A stretch of 64,000 nucleotides of DNA, taken from assembly GCF_000006945.2 (NCBI RefSeq), contig NC_003197.2, forward strand, positions 4,793,451 through 4,857,450. Reading direction: 5' to 3'. Every line of letters begins with the position of its first letter. The first letter of the stretch is position 1. The stretch is from Salmonella enterica subsp. enterica serovar Typhimurium str. LT2. Lineage in GTDB: Bacteria; Pseudomonadota; Gammaproteobacteria; Enterobacterales; Enterobacteriaceae. Positions 43,727 through 52,971 of this stretch are shown one piece after another. The translations under genes and the position numbers were made by a program. A model generated the notes under the pieces. It saw nothing but the letters and a program-made list of their open reading frames with translations, made no database searches and had not been told where the DNA came from.

Positions 43727-45394
43727 TTATTTGGCAATACGCTTGTACTTGATACGCTTCGGCTCCAGCGCCTCGGCGCCCAGCGTGCGTTTCTTGTACT
43801 CTTCGTATTCGGTAAAGTTGCCTTCGAAGAATTCCACCTTACCTTCATCCTGATAATCCAGAATGTGGGTGGCGATACGGTCAAGGAACCAACGGTCGTG
43901 CGAGATAACCATCGCGCAGCCAGGGAACTCCAGCAGGGCGTTTTCCAGCGCGCGCAGGGTTTCGATATCCAGGTCGTTCGTCGGTTCGTCGAGCAGCAGG
44001 ACGTTGCCGCCCACCTGCAGCAGCTTCGCCAGATGCAAACGACCGCGCTCACCGCCGGACAGTTCGCCAACGCGTTTGCCCTGATCGACGCCTTTGAAGT
44101 TGAAGCGGCCTACATAGGCGCGGCTTGGCATTTCAGTGTTGCCGATCTTCATGATATCCAGCCCGCCGGACACTTCTTCCCAGACGGTTTTGCTGTTGTC
44201 CATCGCGTCGCGGAACTGATCGACCGAGGCCAGCTTGACGGTTTCACCCAGCGTAATGGTGCCGCTATCGGGCTGCTCCTGACCGGACATCATGCGGAAC
44301 AGGGTCGATTTACCCGCGCCGTTTGGCCCGATGATCCCGACGATAGCGCCTTTCGGCACCGAGAAGCTCAGGTCGTCGATCAGTACGCGGTCGCCGTAGG
44401 ATTTACGCAGGTTGCTGACTTCAATGACTTTGTCGCCCAGACGCGGTCCTGGTGGAATAAACAGTTCGTTGGTTTCGTTACGTTTCTGATACTCAACGCT
44501 GTTCAGTTCTTCAAAGCGAGCCAGACGCGCCTTACCTTTCGACTGACGGCCTTTCGCGCCCTGACGCACCCACTCCAGCTCTTTCTCAATGGATTTACGG
44601 CGCGCCGCTTCGGCAGACGCTTCCTGCGCCAGACGCTGATCTTTCTGCTCCAGCCAGGAGGAGTAGTTGCCTTCCCACGGAATACCTTCGCCGCGGTCAA
44701 GTTCCAGAATCCAGCCGGCGACGTTATCGAGGAAGTAACGGTCGTGGGTAATCGCCACGACGGTACCTTCGAAGTCGTGCAGGAAACGTTCCAGCCACGC
44801 AACAGATTCGGCATCCAGGTGGTTGGTGGGTTCGTCGAGCAGCAGCATGTCCGGCTTTTCCAGCAACAGACGGCACAGCGCCACGCGACGGCGCTCGCCG
44901 CCGGACAGTTTTTCGACTTTGGCATCCCAGTCCGGCAGACGCAGAGCGTCAGCAGCGCGCTCAAGCTGCACGTTCAGATTATGACCGTCGTGCGCCTGGA
45001 TAATCTCTTCAAGTCGGCCCTGCTCTGCGGCCAGCTTGTCGAAGTCGGCATCCGGATCGGCATACAGCGCGTACACTTCATCCAGACGTTTGAGGGCGTT
45101 AACCACTTCCGAAACGGCCTCTTCAATCGACTCGCGTACCGTGTGTTCCGGGTTTAGCTGAGGTTCCTGCGGCAGGTAGCCAATCTTAATGCCGGGCTGC
45201 GGGCGCGCTTCGCCCTCGATATCTTTATCGAGCCCCGCCATGATGCGCAGCAGGGTAGACTTACCGGCGCCGTTAAGGCCCAGCACGCCGATTTTGGCGC
45301 CAGGGAAGAAGCTCAGCGAGATGTTTTTCAGAATATGACGTTTCGGCGGAACCACTTTGCCGACACGATGCATGGTATAAACGAATTGAGCCAC
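43727..45394 (-). CDS. ettA: EttA (YjjK), energy-dependent translational throttle ABC-F protein
   Basis: 555 residues with two ABC cassettes and no membrane segment. Walker A GLNGAGKST at 39-47 and GPNGAGKST near 358; both signatures LSGGE; the P-site tRNA interaction linker and arm lie between (SAEAARRKSIEKELEWVR region). EttA binds the ribosomal E site and gates the first elongation step according to ADP/ATP. Length and sequence match E. coli. Confidence 0.97.
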   Translation of the reverse strand: MAQFVYTMHRVGKVVPPKRHILKNISLSFFPGAKIGVLGLNGAGKSTLLRIMAGLDKDIEGEARPQPGIKIGYLPQEPQLNPEHTVRESIEEAVSEVVNALKRLDEVYALYADPDADFDKLAAEQGRLEEIIQAHDGHNLNVQLERAADALRLPDWDAKVEKLSGGERRRVALCRLLLEKPDMLLLDEPTNHLDAESVAWLERFLHDFEGTVVAITHDRYFLDNVAGWILELDRGEGIPWEGNYSSWLEQKDQRLAQEASAEAARRKSIEKELEWVRQGAKGRQSKGKARLARFEELNSVEYQKRNETNELFIPPGPRLGDKVIEVSNLRKSYGDRVLIDDLSFSVPKGAIVGIIGPNGAGKSTLFRMMSGQEQPDSGTITLGETVKLASVDQFRDAMDNSKTVWEEVSGGLDIMKIGNTEMPSRAYVGRFNFKGVDQGKRVGELSGGERGRLHLAKLLQVGGNVLLLDEPTNDLDIETLRALENALLEFPGCAMVISHDRWFLDRIATHILDYQDEGKVEFFEGNFTEYEEYKKRTLGAEALEPKRIKYKRIAK

Positions 45395-45602
45395 GTTGGA
45401 CTTCGCCTCTATGTTTATCGTGATGGTGAATAGATGTCAAAGGCGAAGTGTAGCCTTTTTCCCTGCCTAAGCCCAGCCAGCAGATCGCACTCGCAATAAA
45501 AGTAAAAAAGTGTCCGTAACGTGGCGCAAATGGCTATGACTGGTTAGCATAAATTCATTACGCGGCATGATGCTGCATTGGATAACAATTGAGGAAGTGC
45601 TT

Positions 45603-47540
45603 GTGGATAGAGCCAAACCATTTGTCTGGCGTCTCGTCGCCGCCAGCGTATGCCTGCTGACCTTTTGTCACCTCGCGCGGGCCGACTCACTGGAAGAGCA
45701 GCGTAACCGCTATGCGCAGATTAAGCAGGCCTGGGACAACCGCCAGATGGATGTGGTAGAGCAGATGATGCCGGGTCTGAAAGATTATCCGCTCTACCCG
45801 TATCTGGAATACCGTAAGATCACCGACGATTTGATGAACCAACCGGCGATTGCTGTCACGCAGTTTGTGCGCGCCAATCCTACGCTTCCGCCTGCGCGTA
45901 CGCTGCAATCACGCTTCGTCAATGAGCTGGCGCGTCGTGAAGACTGGCGCGGCTTGCTGGCGTTTAGCCCGGAGAAACCCGGCACCACGGAAGCGCAATG
46001 TAACTATTACTACGCGAAATGGAGTACCGGGCAAACGGAAGCGGCCTGGCAGGGCGCGAAAGACCTTTGGCTGACCGGCAAAAGTCAGCCGAATGCCTGC
46101 GATAAACTGTTCAGCGTCTGGCGGGCCTCCGGCAAGCAAGACCCGCTGGCGTATCTGGAACGTATTCGGCTGGCGATGAAAGCCGGAAATACGGGGCTGG
46201 TTACGGTGCTGGCCGGACAGATGCCGGCGGAATATCAAACGATCGCCTCAGCGATCATTACCCTCGCTAATGACCCTAATAACGTGTTGATCTTTGCACG
46301 CACCACCGGCGCCACCGATTTTACCCGCCAGATGGCGGAAGTCGCGTTTGCCAGCGTCGCCCGCCAGGACGCGGAAAATGCGCGTCTGATGATCCCCTCG
46401 CTGGTACAGGCGCAGAAACTTAATGAGGAACAAACGCAGGCGCTGCGCGATATCGTTGCCTGGCGACTGATGGGCAACGATGTGACCGATGCGCAGGCGA
46501 AATGGCGCGATGACGCGATTATGCGCTCGCAATCGACGTCGCTTATCGAGCGGCGCGTGCGTATGGCGCTGGGGATGGGCGATCGTCGCGGTCTCAATAC
46601 CTGGCTTGCCCGCCTGCCAATGGAGGCGAAAGAGAAAGACGAGTGGCGTTACTGGCAGGCGGATTTATTGCTGGAGCGCGGTCGTGACGCCGAAGCGAAA
46701 GAGATCCTTCATGCTTTAATGCAGAAGCGCGGTTTTTATCCGATGGTTGCGGCGCAGCGTTTAGGCGAAGAGTACACGCTTAAAATCGATAAAGCGCCCG
46801 CCAACGTAAACAGCGCGTTGACGCAGGGGCCGGAGATGGCGCGTGTACGGGAGCTGATGTACTGGAACCTGGATAACACGGCGCGCAGCGAATGGGCGAA
46901 TCTGGTAAAAAGCCGTAGTAAATCTGAACAGGCGCAGTTGGCGCGCTATGCGTTTAACCAGCACTGGTGGGATCTGAGCGTACAGGCGACGATCGCCGGA
47001 AAACTGTGGGATCATCTGGAGGAGCGTTTCCCGCTGGCGTATAACGATCTTTTTACCCGCTATACCCGCGGAAAAGATATCTCACAAAGCTATGCCATGG
47101 CGATTGCCCGCCAGGAGAGCGCCTGGAACCCGAAAGTAAAATCGCCGGTAGGGGCCAGCGGCTTAATGCAGATTATGCCGGGAACGGCCACCCATACGGT
47201 GAAAATGTTTTCGATTCCGGACTACCGCGGCCCCGGCCAACTGCTGGAGCCGGAGACCAACATCAACATTGGCACCAGCTATTTGCAGTATGTCTATCAG
47301 CAGTTTGGTAATAACCGTATTTTCGCCTCGGCGGCGTATAACGCCGGGCCGGGGCGCGTGCGCACCTGGCTTGGCAATAGCGCCGGGCGTATCGATGCCG
47401 TAGCGTTTGTCGAAAGCATTCCCTTTTCGGAAACGCGCGGCTACGTGAAAAACGTTCTGGCCTATGACGCTTACTATCGCCACTTTATGGGGCAGAAAGA
47501 GGCCTTAATGAGCGACTCTGAGTGGCAGCGACGGTATTAA
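45603..47540 (+). CDS. slt: Slt, soluble lytic murein transglycosylase
   Basis: 645 residues, same as E. coli. The signal peptide ends at ARA; a long alpha-superhelical U domain is followed by a C-terminal lysozyme-like domain with catalytic Glu in AIARQESAWNP (about residue 505), GASGLMQIMPGTA, and AAYNAGPGRV. It cleaves murein, producing 1,6-anhydro products. It starts with GTG at 45603 after GAGGAAGTGCTT; an upstream ATG at 45567 is rejected because it would extend past the signal peptide. Confidence 0.96.
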   Translation: MDRAKPFVWRLVAASVCLLTFCHLARADSLEEQRNRYAQIKQAWDNRQMDVVEQMMPGLKDYPLYPYLEYRKITDDLMNQPAIAVTQFVRANPTLPPARTLQSRFVNELARREDWRGLLAFSPEKPGTTEAQCNYYYAKWSTGQTEAAWQGAKDLWLTGKSQPNACDKLFSVWRASGKQDPLAYLERIRLAMKAGNTGLVTVLAGQMPAEYQTIASAIITLANDPNNVLIFARTTGATDFTRQMAEVAFASVARQDAENARLMIPSLVQAQKLNEEQTQALRDIVAWRLMGNDVTDAQAKWRDDAIMRSQSTSLIERRVRMALGMGDRRGLNTWLARLPMEAKEKDEWRYWQADLLLERGRDAEAKEILHALMQKRGFYPMVAAQRLGEEYTLKIDKAPANVNSALTQGPEMARVRELMYWNLDNTARSEWANLVKSRSKSEQAQLARYAFNQHWWDLSVQATIAGKLWDHLEERFPLAYNDLFTRYTRGKDISQSYAMAIARQESAWNPKVKSPVGASGLMQIMPGTATHTVKMFSIPDYRGPGQLLEPETNINIGTSYLQYVYQQFGNNRIFASAAYNAGPGRVRTWLGNSAGRIDAVAFVESIPFSETRGYVKNVLAYDAYYRHFMGQKEALMSDSEWQRRY

Positions 47541-47564
47541 TGCAGACGGGTTATGTTATCATTT

Positions 47565-47582
47565 GTACTCGTGTAACAGTAC
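47565..47582 (+). promoter_or_regulatory. TrpR operator in front of trpR
   Basis: GTACTCGTGTAACAGTAC has the symmetrical GTACT...AGTAC half sites of the trp operator (consensus GTACTAGTTAACTAGTAC) and lies 15 bp before the trpR start, consistent with autoregulation. Confidence 0.85.
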
Positions 47583-47597
47583 AAACGGCGGTATAAC

Positions 47598-47924
47598 ATG
47601 ACCCAGCATTCCCCTTATTCATCGGCTATCGCCGAACAACGTAATCAGGAGTGGCTTCGTTTTGTGGAGTTACTCCGTCAGGCATATGCAGAGGATCTGC
47701 ATCTGCCTTTATTACAACTGATGCTTACGCCGGACGAGCGTGAAGCGCTGGGAACGCGCGTGCGCATTATTGAGGAGTTGTTGCGTGGCGAAATGAGCCA
47801 GCGCGAGTTGAAAACCGAGCTGGGGGCGGGCATCGCCACCATCACGCGCGGGTCAAACAGCCTGAAATCCGCGCCGGTTGAACTGCGTCATTGGCTTGAG
47901 AACGTACTGCTGAAAAACGCCTGA
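47598..47924 (+). CDS. trpR: TrpR, tryptophan repressor
   Basis: 108-residue all-helical dimeric repressor. The helix-turn-helix is visible as [24 protein letters not shown] (about residues 66-89) and the tryptophan-binding region as [14 protein letters not shown]. It controls trp, aroH, mtr and itself. It sits close behind slt, as in E. coli. Confidence 0.97.
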
Positions 47925-47931
47925 TTTGCTC

Positions 47932-48008
47932 GTAGGCCGGATAAGGCGAAGCGGCCATCCGGCAACATCGCCGCGAAATGCCTGATGGCGCTGTGCTTAT
48001 CAGGCTTA
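47932..48008. repeat. BIME between trpR and yjjX
   Basis: GTAGGCCGGATAAGGCG...GCCATCCGGCA plus GCCTGATGGCGCTGTGCTTATCAGGC in the convergent gap. Confidence 0.87.
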
Positions 48009-48025
48009 CAATATAGCGCAAATAA

Positions 48026-48541
48026 TTATCGATACACCGCGTTATGAAACGGGCTGAGCGCCAGGATCACCGCCTGGTAGTAAACGCTGGAGCGCGTTAA
48101 TTTTCCGGCGGTAAATACGCCAATGGCGCCCTCTTTACGACCAATCTCATCAATACCTGTGTACTGCGACATTACCGGGCCAAGCGCTTCTCCCTGGCGG
48201 ACTCTGTCGAGAATGACGGCGGGCAGCGGTAGCGTGGCCGATCGCGCTTCACCGCGCTGAACGCCGTTATCAATCACCACCCAACTGAAGGTGGCGTCAT
48301 CGTCAATTCCGGCTTCAATGGCTACCCAGAAATCAGCTTGTGGATGCAGGCGTCGCGCATTATCCACGCGATTTCGTGCGCCAGCACGCGTTTCCTCGCT
48401 TCCGAAGGGCTGCTCCGGTACGCCGCTCTCGACGGCGACGGGCGTAATATGGCACGATCCTTCGCCGAAAATCTCTTCAAATGCCTGTAGAATTGCCTGA
48501 ATTTTGGCAGGATTGGTGGTCGCAGAGATAACCTGGTGCAT
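48026..48541 (-). CDS. yjjX: YjjX, ITPase/XTPase
   Basis: 171-residue nucleoside triphosphatase that removes ITP and XTP (house-cleaning). Family features visible: N-terminal ISATTNPAKIQAILQAFEEIFGE substrate loop and the acidic FGSEETRAGARNRVDNA stretch, then DFWVAIEAGID. Divergent from gpmB, 48 bp apart. Confidence 0.93.
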   Translation of the reverse strand: MHQVISATTNPAKIQAILQAFEEIFGEGSCHITPVAVESGVPEQPFGSEETRAGARNRVDNARRLHPQADFWVAIEAGIDDDATFSWVVIDNGVQRGEARSATLPLPAVILDRVRQGEALGPVMSQYTGIDEIGRKEGAIGVFTAGKLTRSSVYYQAVILALSPFHNAVYR

Positions 48542-48589
48542 AATTAAGCTCAGTTTTAAAAATTTATCGCAGTATAACGGAAAAAAAAC

Positions 48590-49237
48590 ATGTTACAGGT
48601 ATACCTTGTTCGCCACGGTGAAACGCAGTGGAACGCCGAGCGACGTATTCAGGGCCAATCGGACAGTCCCCTGACAGCAAAAGGCGAGCAGCAGGCCATG
48701 CAGGTAGGAGAACGCGCCCGTAGCCTCGGCATCACCCATATCATCAGCAGCGATTTAGGCCGCACAAAACGCACGGCGGAGATTATCGCCCAGGCGTGCG
48801 GGTGTGATATCACCTTTGACTCCCGCCTGCGCGAGCTGGATATGGGCGTGCTGGAAAAGCGCCAGATCGATTCGCTGACGGAAGAAGAAGAGGGCTGGCG
48901 TCGTCAGCTGGTCAACGGCACGCAGGATGGCCGCATTCCCGGCGGGGAATCGATGCAGGAGTTGAGCGATCGCGTTCATGCCGCGCTGGCGTCCTGTCTG
49001 GAGCTACCGCAGGGCAGCCGACCTTTATTGGTCAGTCACGGTATCGCGTTGGGCTGTCTGGTCAGTACTATACTGGGACTACCCGCCTGGGCGGAACGCC
49101 GGTTACGTTTGCGCAACTGCTCTATTTCCCGCATCGATTACCAGGAAAGTCAGTGGCTGGCGTCTGGCTGGGTGGTAGAAACCGCAGGGGACGTTTCGCA
49201 TCTGGACGCCCCTGCATTGGATGAGCTACAGCGTTAA
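48590..49237 (+). CDS. gpmB: GpmB (YtjC), histidine phosphatase-superfamily protein
   Basis: 215 residues. The phosphohistidine motif LVRHGETQWN places His9 as the nucleophile; the partner His is in LLVSHG near residue 149. Named as a phosphoglycerate mutase but more like the phosphatase branch; the true physiological substrate is uncertain. Its stop overlaps the rob stop by 4 bp tail to tail. Confidence 0.9.
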   Translation: MLQVYLVRHGETQWNAERRIQGQSDSPLTAKGEQQAMQVGERARSLGITHIISSDLGRTKRTAEIIAQACGCDITFDSRLRELDMGVLEKRQIDSLTEEEEGWRRQLVNGTQDGRIPGGESMQELSDRVHAALASCLELPQGSRPLLVSHGIALGCLVSTILGLPAWAERRLRLRNCSISRIDYQESQWLASGWVVETAGDVSHLDAPALDELQR

Positions 49238-50103
49238 CGGCGAATCGGGATCAGAAATTCGCAGCGCAGGTTGATAGGGCGATCGCCGGTTTTGGTATCT
49301 TCTGACGGGTAGTATCGCTCTATATCCTGTCCTTTACGACGGGTCAGATTCAGCATTGGCATACAGGTGCCGTAAACGGTCAGGATAAAATCCTGCACGC
49401 CGGTTCCTAACCCTTCATAGGTGAACATGACGTATTCACCACCCTGCAACAGCACGGGATGCGCCGACTGAACATAGCCATCGGCCTGCTCTTGCGGCAG
49501 TGCGGTGGTATAGAATACTTCCTGCTCATCGTCTTTCTCCATGCTGGGGCGCGTTTCATTAAGCCCATAAAGCACTGGCGGAATAGTTGGCGAATGACCG
49601 AGGAAATCATGCCAGAATTGCACGCGCATTTCGTGGCGGAAGTCGGAAATCTGTTCCAGCGAGCAGGAATAGCTCTGCGTGACGCCAAGGAGCGGCGTAT
49701 CTTCCAGCGTAACGAACTGATGTTCCGGCACGGTAAACTCGCCCAGCCGTAATGGCGGGCGAATGCCAAAGGCGCTCCATTCCGAGGAGCGGCGATACAG
49801 CGCTGGCGTCTGGGAAAACTGTTTCTTAAAGGCGCGCGTAAAGGTTTGCTGAGAATCGAAGCGGTACTGAAGAGCAATATCCAGAATTGGACGCGCGGTC
49901 AAACGCAGCGCCACTGCTGATTTCGATAAACGACGGGCGCGGATGTAAGCGCCAATGGCGTGGCCCGTCACGTCCTTAAACATTCTCTGCAGGTGCCACT
50001 TGGAATAGCCTGCTTTTGCCGCCACATTGTCAAGTGACAGCGGCTGATCCAGATGACCTTCCAGCCAGATTAACAGGTCGCGAATTATGCCAGCCTGATC
50101 CAT
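49234..50103 (-). CDS. rob: Rob, AraC-family right-origin-binding regulator
   Basis: 289 residues. An N-terminal AraC/XylS double helix-turn-helix (AAKAGYSKWHLQRMFKDVTG and ILDIALQYRFDSQQTFTRAFKK) is followed by a GyrI-like ligand-binding domain from about residue 125. It activates the mar/sox/rob regulon, including efflux and stress genes. The ATG at 50103 (MDQAGIIRDLL) matches E. coli; eight codons of upstream open frame are not used. Confidence 0.96.
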   Translation of the reverse strand: MDQAGIIRDLLIWLEGHLDQPLSLDNVAAKAGYSKWHLQRMFKDVTGHAIGAYIRARRLSKSAVALRLTARPILDIALQYRFDSQQTFTRAFKKQFSQTPALYRRSSEWSAFGIRPPLRLGEFTVPEHQFVTLEDTPLLGVTQSYSCSLEQISDFRHEMRVQFWHDFLGHSPTIPPVLYGLNETRPSMEKDDEQEVFYTTALPQEQADGYVQSAHPVLLQGGEYVMFTYEGLGTGVQDFILTVYGTCMPMLNLTRRKGQDIERYYPSEDTKTGDRPINLRCEFLIPIRR

Positions 50104-50314
50104 AAAATATCCCCATCCTTTCAACAACGAGCACCCGATATCAGGTAAGAGGATAATAGCATTTTTTGTTCTTTTAGCATTCAGTGTTTTTTTTGAGCTT
50201 AAATGCTTTTTTTAGGCAACGTGACAGGTAATTATTCTAATCCTGTGATCTATAACCATTTTATTTTAGAATGTCTAATAATTACGCAACGTAACTTTTA
50301 TGAATGGTAACAAT

Positions 50315-50788
50315 ATGAAATACAAGAGCTTAGTACTTTTCTCAATTTTGTTGCTGCTGGGGCAGAGCGCCCGCGCGGAACAAATTGGTTCAGTCGATAC
50401 GGTATTTAAAATGTTCGGTCCTGACCATAAAATCGTGGTGGAAGCTTTTGACGATCCTGATGTCAAAAACGTGACGTGCTATGTTAGCCGGGCGAAAACG
50501 GGCGGCATAAAAGGCGGATTGGGGCTGGCGGAAGATACGTCTGACGCCGCTATCTCTTGCCAGCAGGTCGGGCCTATTGAACTGAGCGACAAAATTAAGA
50601 ACGGCAAGGCGCAGGGAGAGGTGGTGTTCAAAAAACGCACCTCATTGATATTTAAGTCATTGCAGGTCGTGCGTTTCTATGATGAGAAACGCAACACGCT
50701 GGCGTATCTGGCCTACTCCGACAAAGTAGTCGACGGGTCGCCGAAGAACGCCATCAGCGCGGTGCCGGTCATGCCGTGGCGACAATAA
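50315..50788 (+). CDS. creA: CreA, exported protein of the cre operon
   Basis: 157 residues with signal peptide ending ARA (residue 21). Conserved CreA-family sequence follows (VDTVFKMFGPDHKIVVEAFDDP); two cysteines (NVTCYV and ISCQQV) suggest a periplasmic disulfide. Function unknown. The ATG at 50315 gives the E. coli length; an in-frame ATG at 50300 is possible. First gene of creABCD. Confidence 0.93.
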   Translation: MKYKSLVLFSILLLLGQSARAEQIGSVDTVFKMFGPDHKIVVEAFDDPDVKNVTCYVSRAKTGGIKGGLGLAEDTSDAAISCQQVGPIELSDKIKNGKAQGEVVFKKRTSLIFKSLQVVRFYDEKRNTLAYLAYSDKVVDGSPKNAISAVPVMPWRQ

Positions 50789-50800
50789 CAGGGAAAGAGT

Positions 50801-51490
50801 ATGCAGCAACCGCAGGTCTGGTTAGTCGAGGATGAACAGGGAATCGCCGATACGCTCATCTACACCCTGCAACTGGAAGGGTTTACCGTTGAGCTATTCG
50901 CTCGCGGGCTGCCCGCGCTGGAAAAAGCGCGTCAGCAACGGCCGGATGCGGTGATTCTCGATGTGGGACTACCGGATATCAGCGGCTTTGAGCTGTGTCG
51001 GCAGTTGCTGGAACGCCATCCTGCGCTGCCGATTCTTTTCCTGACTGCCCGTAGCGATGAAGTGGATCGATTGCTTGGTCTGGAGATTGGCGCAGATGAT
51101 TATGTCGCCAAGCCGTTCTCGCCGCGCGAAGTGAGCGCCCGCGTGCGCACGCTGCTGCGCCGGGTGAAAAAGTTTGCTGCGCCGTCGCCGGTGGTGCGTA
51201 CCGGACATTTTGAACTCAATGAACCGGCGGCGCAGATCGCCTGGTTTGGTACGCCGCTCTCGCTGACGCGTTATGAGTTTCTGCTCCTTAAAACCCTGCT
51301 GCTGTCGCCGGAGCGCGTGTACTCGCGCCAGCAATTGATGGATATTGTCTGGTCTGATGCCCAGGAGACCTTCGATCGGACGGTCGATACACACATCAAA
51401 ACCCTGCGCGCTAAACTACGCGCGATCAATCCGGAGCTCTCGCCAATTAACACGCATCGTGGAATGGGATACAGCCTGAGGAGCGTCTGA
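50801..51490 (+). CDS. creB: CreB, response regulator
   Basis: 229-residue OmpR/PhoB-type regulator. The receiver has phospho-acceptor Asp54 (VILDVGLPD), acidic pair ED near residue 10 and Lys in AKPFSP; a winged-helix DNA-binding domain starts near residue 130. It binds cre tags TTCACnnnnnnTTCAC. One nucleotide overlaps creC (TGATG). Confidence 0.96.
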   Translation: MQQPQVWLVEDEQGIADTLIYTLQLEGFTVELFARGLPALEKARQQRPDAVILDVGLPDISGFELCRQLLERHPALPILFLTARSDEVDRLLGLEIGADDYVAKPFSPREVSARVRTLLRRVKKFAAPSPVVRTGHFELNEPAAQIAWFGTPLSLTRYEFLLLKTLLLSPERVYSRQQLMDIVWSDAQETFDRTVDTHIKTLRAKLRAINPELSPINTHRGMGYSLRSV

Positions 51491-52914
51491 TGCGCATCGG
51501 AATGCGTTTGCTGCTGGGCTACTTTCTTATTGTCGCCGTCGCCGCCGTGTTTGTGCTGTCTATCTTCGTTCAGGAGATAAAGCCGGGCGTCCGCCGCGCG
51601 ACGGAAGGGACGCTGATTGACACCGCAACGCTGCTGGCGGCGCTGGCCCGCGACGATCTCCTTTCCGGCAACCCGACTGACGGCCAGTTGGCGAAGGCAT
51701 TCGCCCAACTGCAACATCGCCCGTTTCGCGCCAATATCAGCGGGATCGTCAAAGTGCGCAATGAATACCATATCTACATGACGGATGCGCAGGGGAAGGT
51801 GTTGTTTGATTCGGAAAACAAAGCGGTGGGGCAGGATTATTCTCGCTGGAATGACGTCTGGCTTACGCTGCGCGGACAGTATGGCGCCCGCAGCACGGCA
51901 AAAGATGCTGCCGATCCCAATAGCACCGTGATGTACGTAGCCGCGCCGATAATCAGCGATGGACGGATTATCGGCGTCCTGACTGTCGGCAAACCGAATG
52001 CGGCAATGGCGCCGGTGATTAAGCGCAGCGAACGGCGCATTCTGTGGGCCAGCGCCGTTTTACTGGGAATTGCGCTGGCGATTGGCGCGGGGATGGTCTG
52101 GTGGATTAACCGCTCCATCGCCCGGTTGACGCGCTATGCGGATTCCGTCACCGAAAACCGCCCGCTTGCGTTACCTGCATTAGGCAGCAGCGAGCTGCGT
52201 AAACTGGCGCAGGCGCTGGAGAGTATGCGCATTAAGCTGGAAGGCAAGAATGAGATTGAGCAGTATGTGTATGCGTTGACTCATGAGCTGAAAAGTCCGC
52301 TGGCGGCGATACGCGGCGCGGCGGAGATTCTGCGTGAAGGACCGCCCGCGGATGTGGTTACCCGCTTTACAGAGAATATACTGGCGCAAAATACGCGAAT
52401 GCAGGCGCTGGTAGAAACCCTGCTGCGCCAGGCGCGGCTGGAAAACCGACAGGATATCCCTCTCGCGCCGGTTGCTGTTGATGAGCTATTTACGCAGCTT
52501 AGCGAGGCGCGCAGTATTCAGTTGGCGGCAAAAAAGATCACGCTTACTCTACGGCCTTCCTCGCTGGTTGTCGTCGCCGACGCGGAGCTTCTGGCGCAGG
52601 CGTTGGGCAATGTGTTGGACAATGCCATCGACTTTACGCCTGAAAATGGCGTTATCACATTAAGCGCTCAGCCGATGGGGGAGAAAGCGATCCTGCAGGT
52701 GACGGATTCCGGCTGTGGTATTCCTGATTTTGCGCTGCCGCGCATTTTCGACCGATTCTATTCGTTGCCCCGTGAAAACGGGCGTAAAAGCAGCGGGCTT
52801 GGGCTGGCGTTTGTCAGCGAGGCGGCGCGGCTCCTCAACGGTGAGGTGACGTTGTGCAATCGTCCCGAAGGCGGCGTGCTGGCCTCGTTGACACTTCACC
52901 GTCACTTCACATAA
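51490..52914 (+). CDS. creC: CreC, sensor histidine kinase
   Basis: 474 residues: helix 6-26, a periplasmic CHASE/sCache-like sensor region, helix 186-206, HAMP, then HisKA with His265 (ALTHELKSP) and the ATPase with N-box LGNVLDNAIDF and G-boxes DSGCGIPDF and GLGLAF. It phosphorylates CreB in response to carbon source in minimal medium. The 3' end contains a CreB box for creD. Confidence 0.96.
   Translation: MRIGMRLLLGYFLIVAVAAVFVLSIFVQEIKPGVRRATEGTLIDTATLLAALARDDLLSGNPTDGQLAKAFAQLQHRPFRANISGIVKVRNEYHIYMTDAQGKVLFDSENKAVGQDYSRWNDVWLTLRGQYGARSTAKDAADPNSTVMYVAAPIISDGRIIGVLTVGKPNAAMAPVIKRSERRILWASAVLLGIALAIGAGMVWWINRSIARLTRYADSVTENRPLALPALGSSELRKLAQALESMRIKLEGKNEIEQYVYALTHELKSPLAAIRGAAEILREGPPADVVTRFTENILAQNTRMQALVETLLRQARLENRQDIPLAPVAVDELFTQLSEARSIQLAAKKITLTLRPSSLVVVADAELLAQALGNVLDNAIDFTPENGVITLSAQPMGEKAILQVTDSGCGIPDFALPRIFDRFYSLPRENGRKSSGLGLAFVSEAARLLNGEVTLCNRPEGGVLASLTLHRHFT
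52895..52910 (+). promoter_or_regulatory. CreB-binding tag (cre box) upstream of creD
   Basis: TTCACCGTCACTTCAC is an exact TTCAC-N6-TTCAC direct repeat. It overlaps the last codons of creC and lies 62 bp before the creD start, as expected for the CreB-activated creD promoter. Confidence 0.9.
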
Positions 52915-52971
52915 CTTCAAATTCTCCCCACATCGCGTTCTTACACTGCTGGCATTGCAAAGGAGAACGCT

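Noticed and set aside
43616..45157. 513-codon open frame antisense to ettA
   Set aside because: It is the shadow of a highly conserved GC-rich gene, includes a REP at its start, and shows no recognisable domain or ribosome site.
47932..48008. CRISPR-like repeats
   Set aside because: These and similar repeats are REP palindromes in intergenic gaps; there are no regularly spaced identical repeats and no cas genes.
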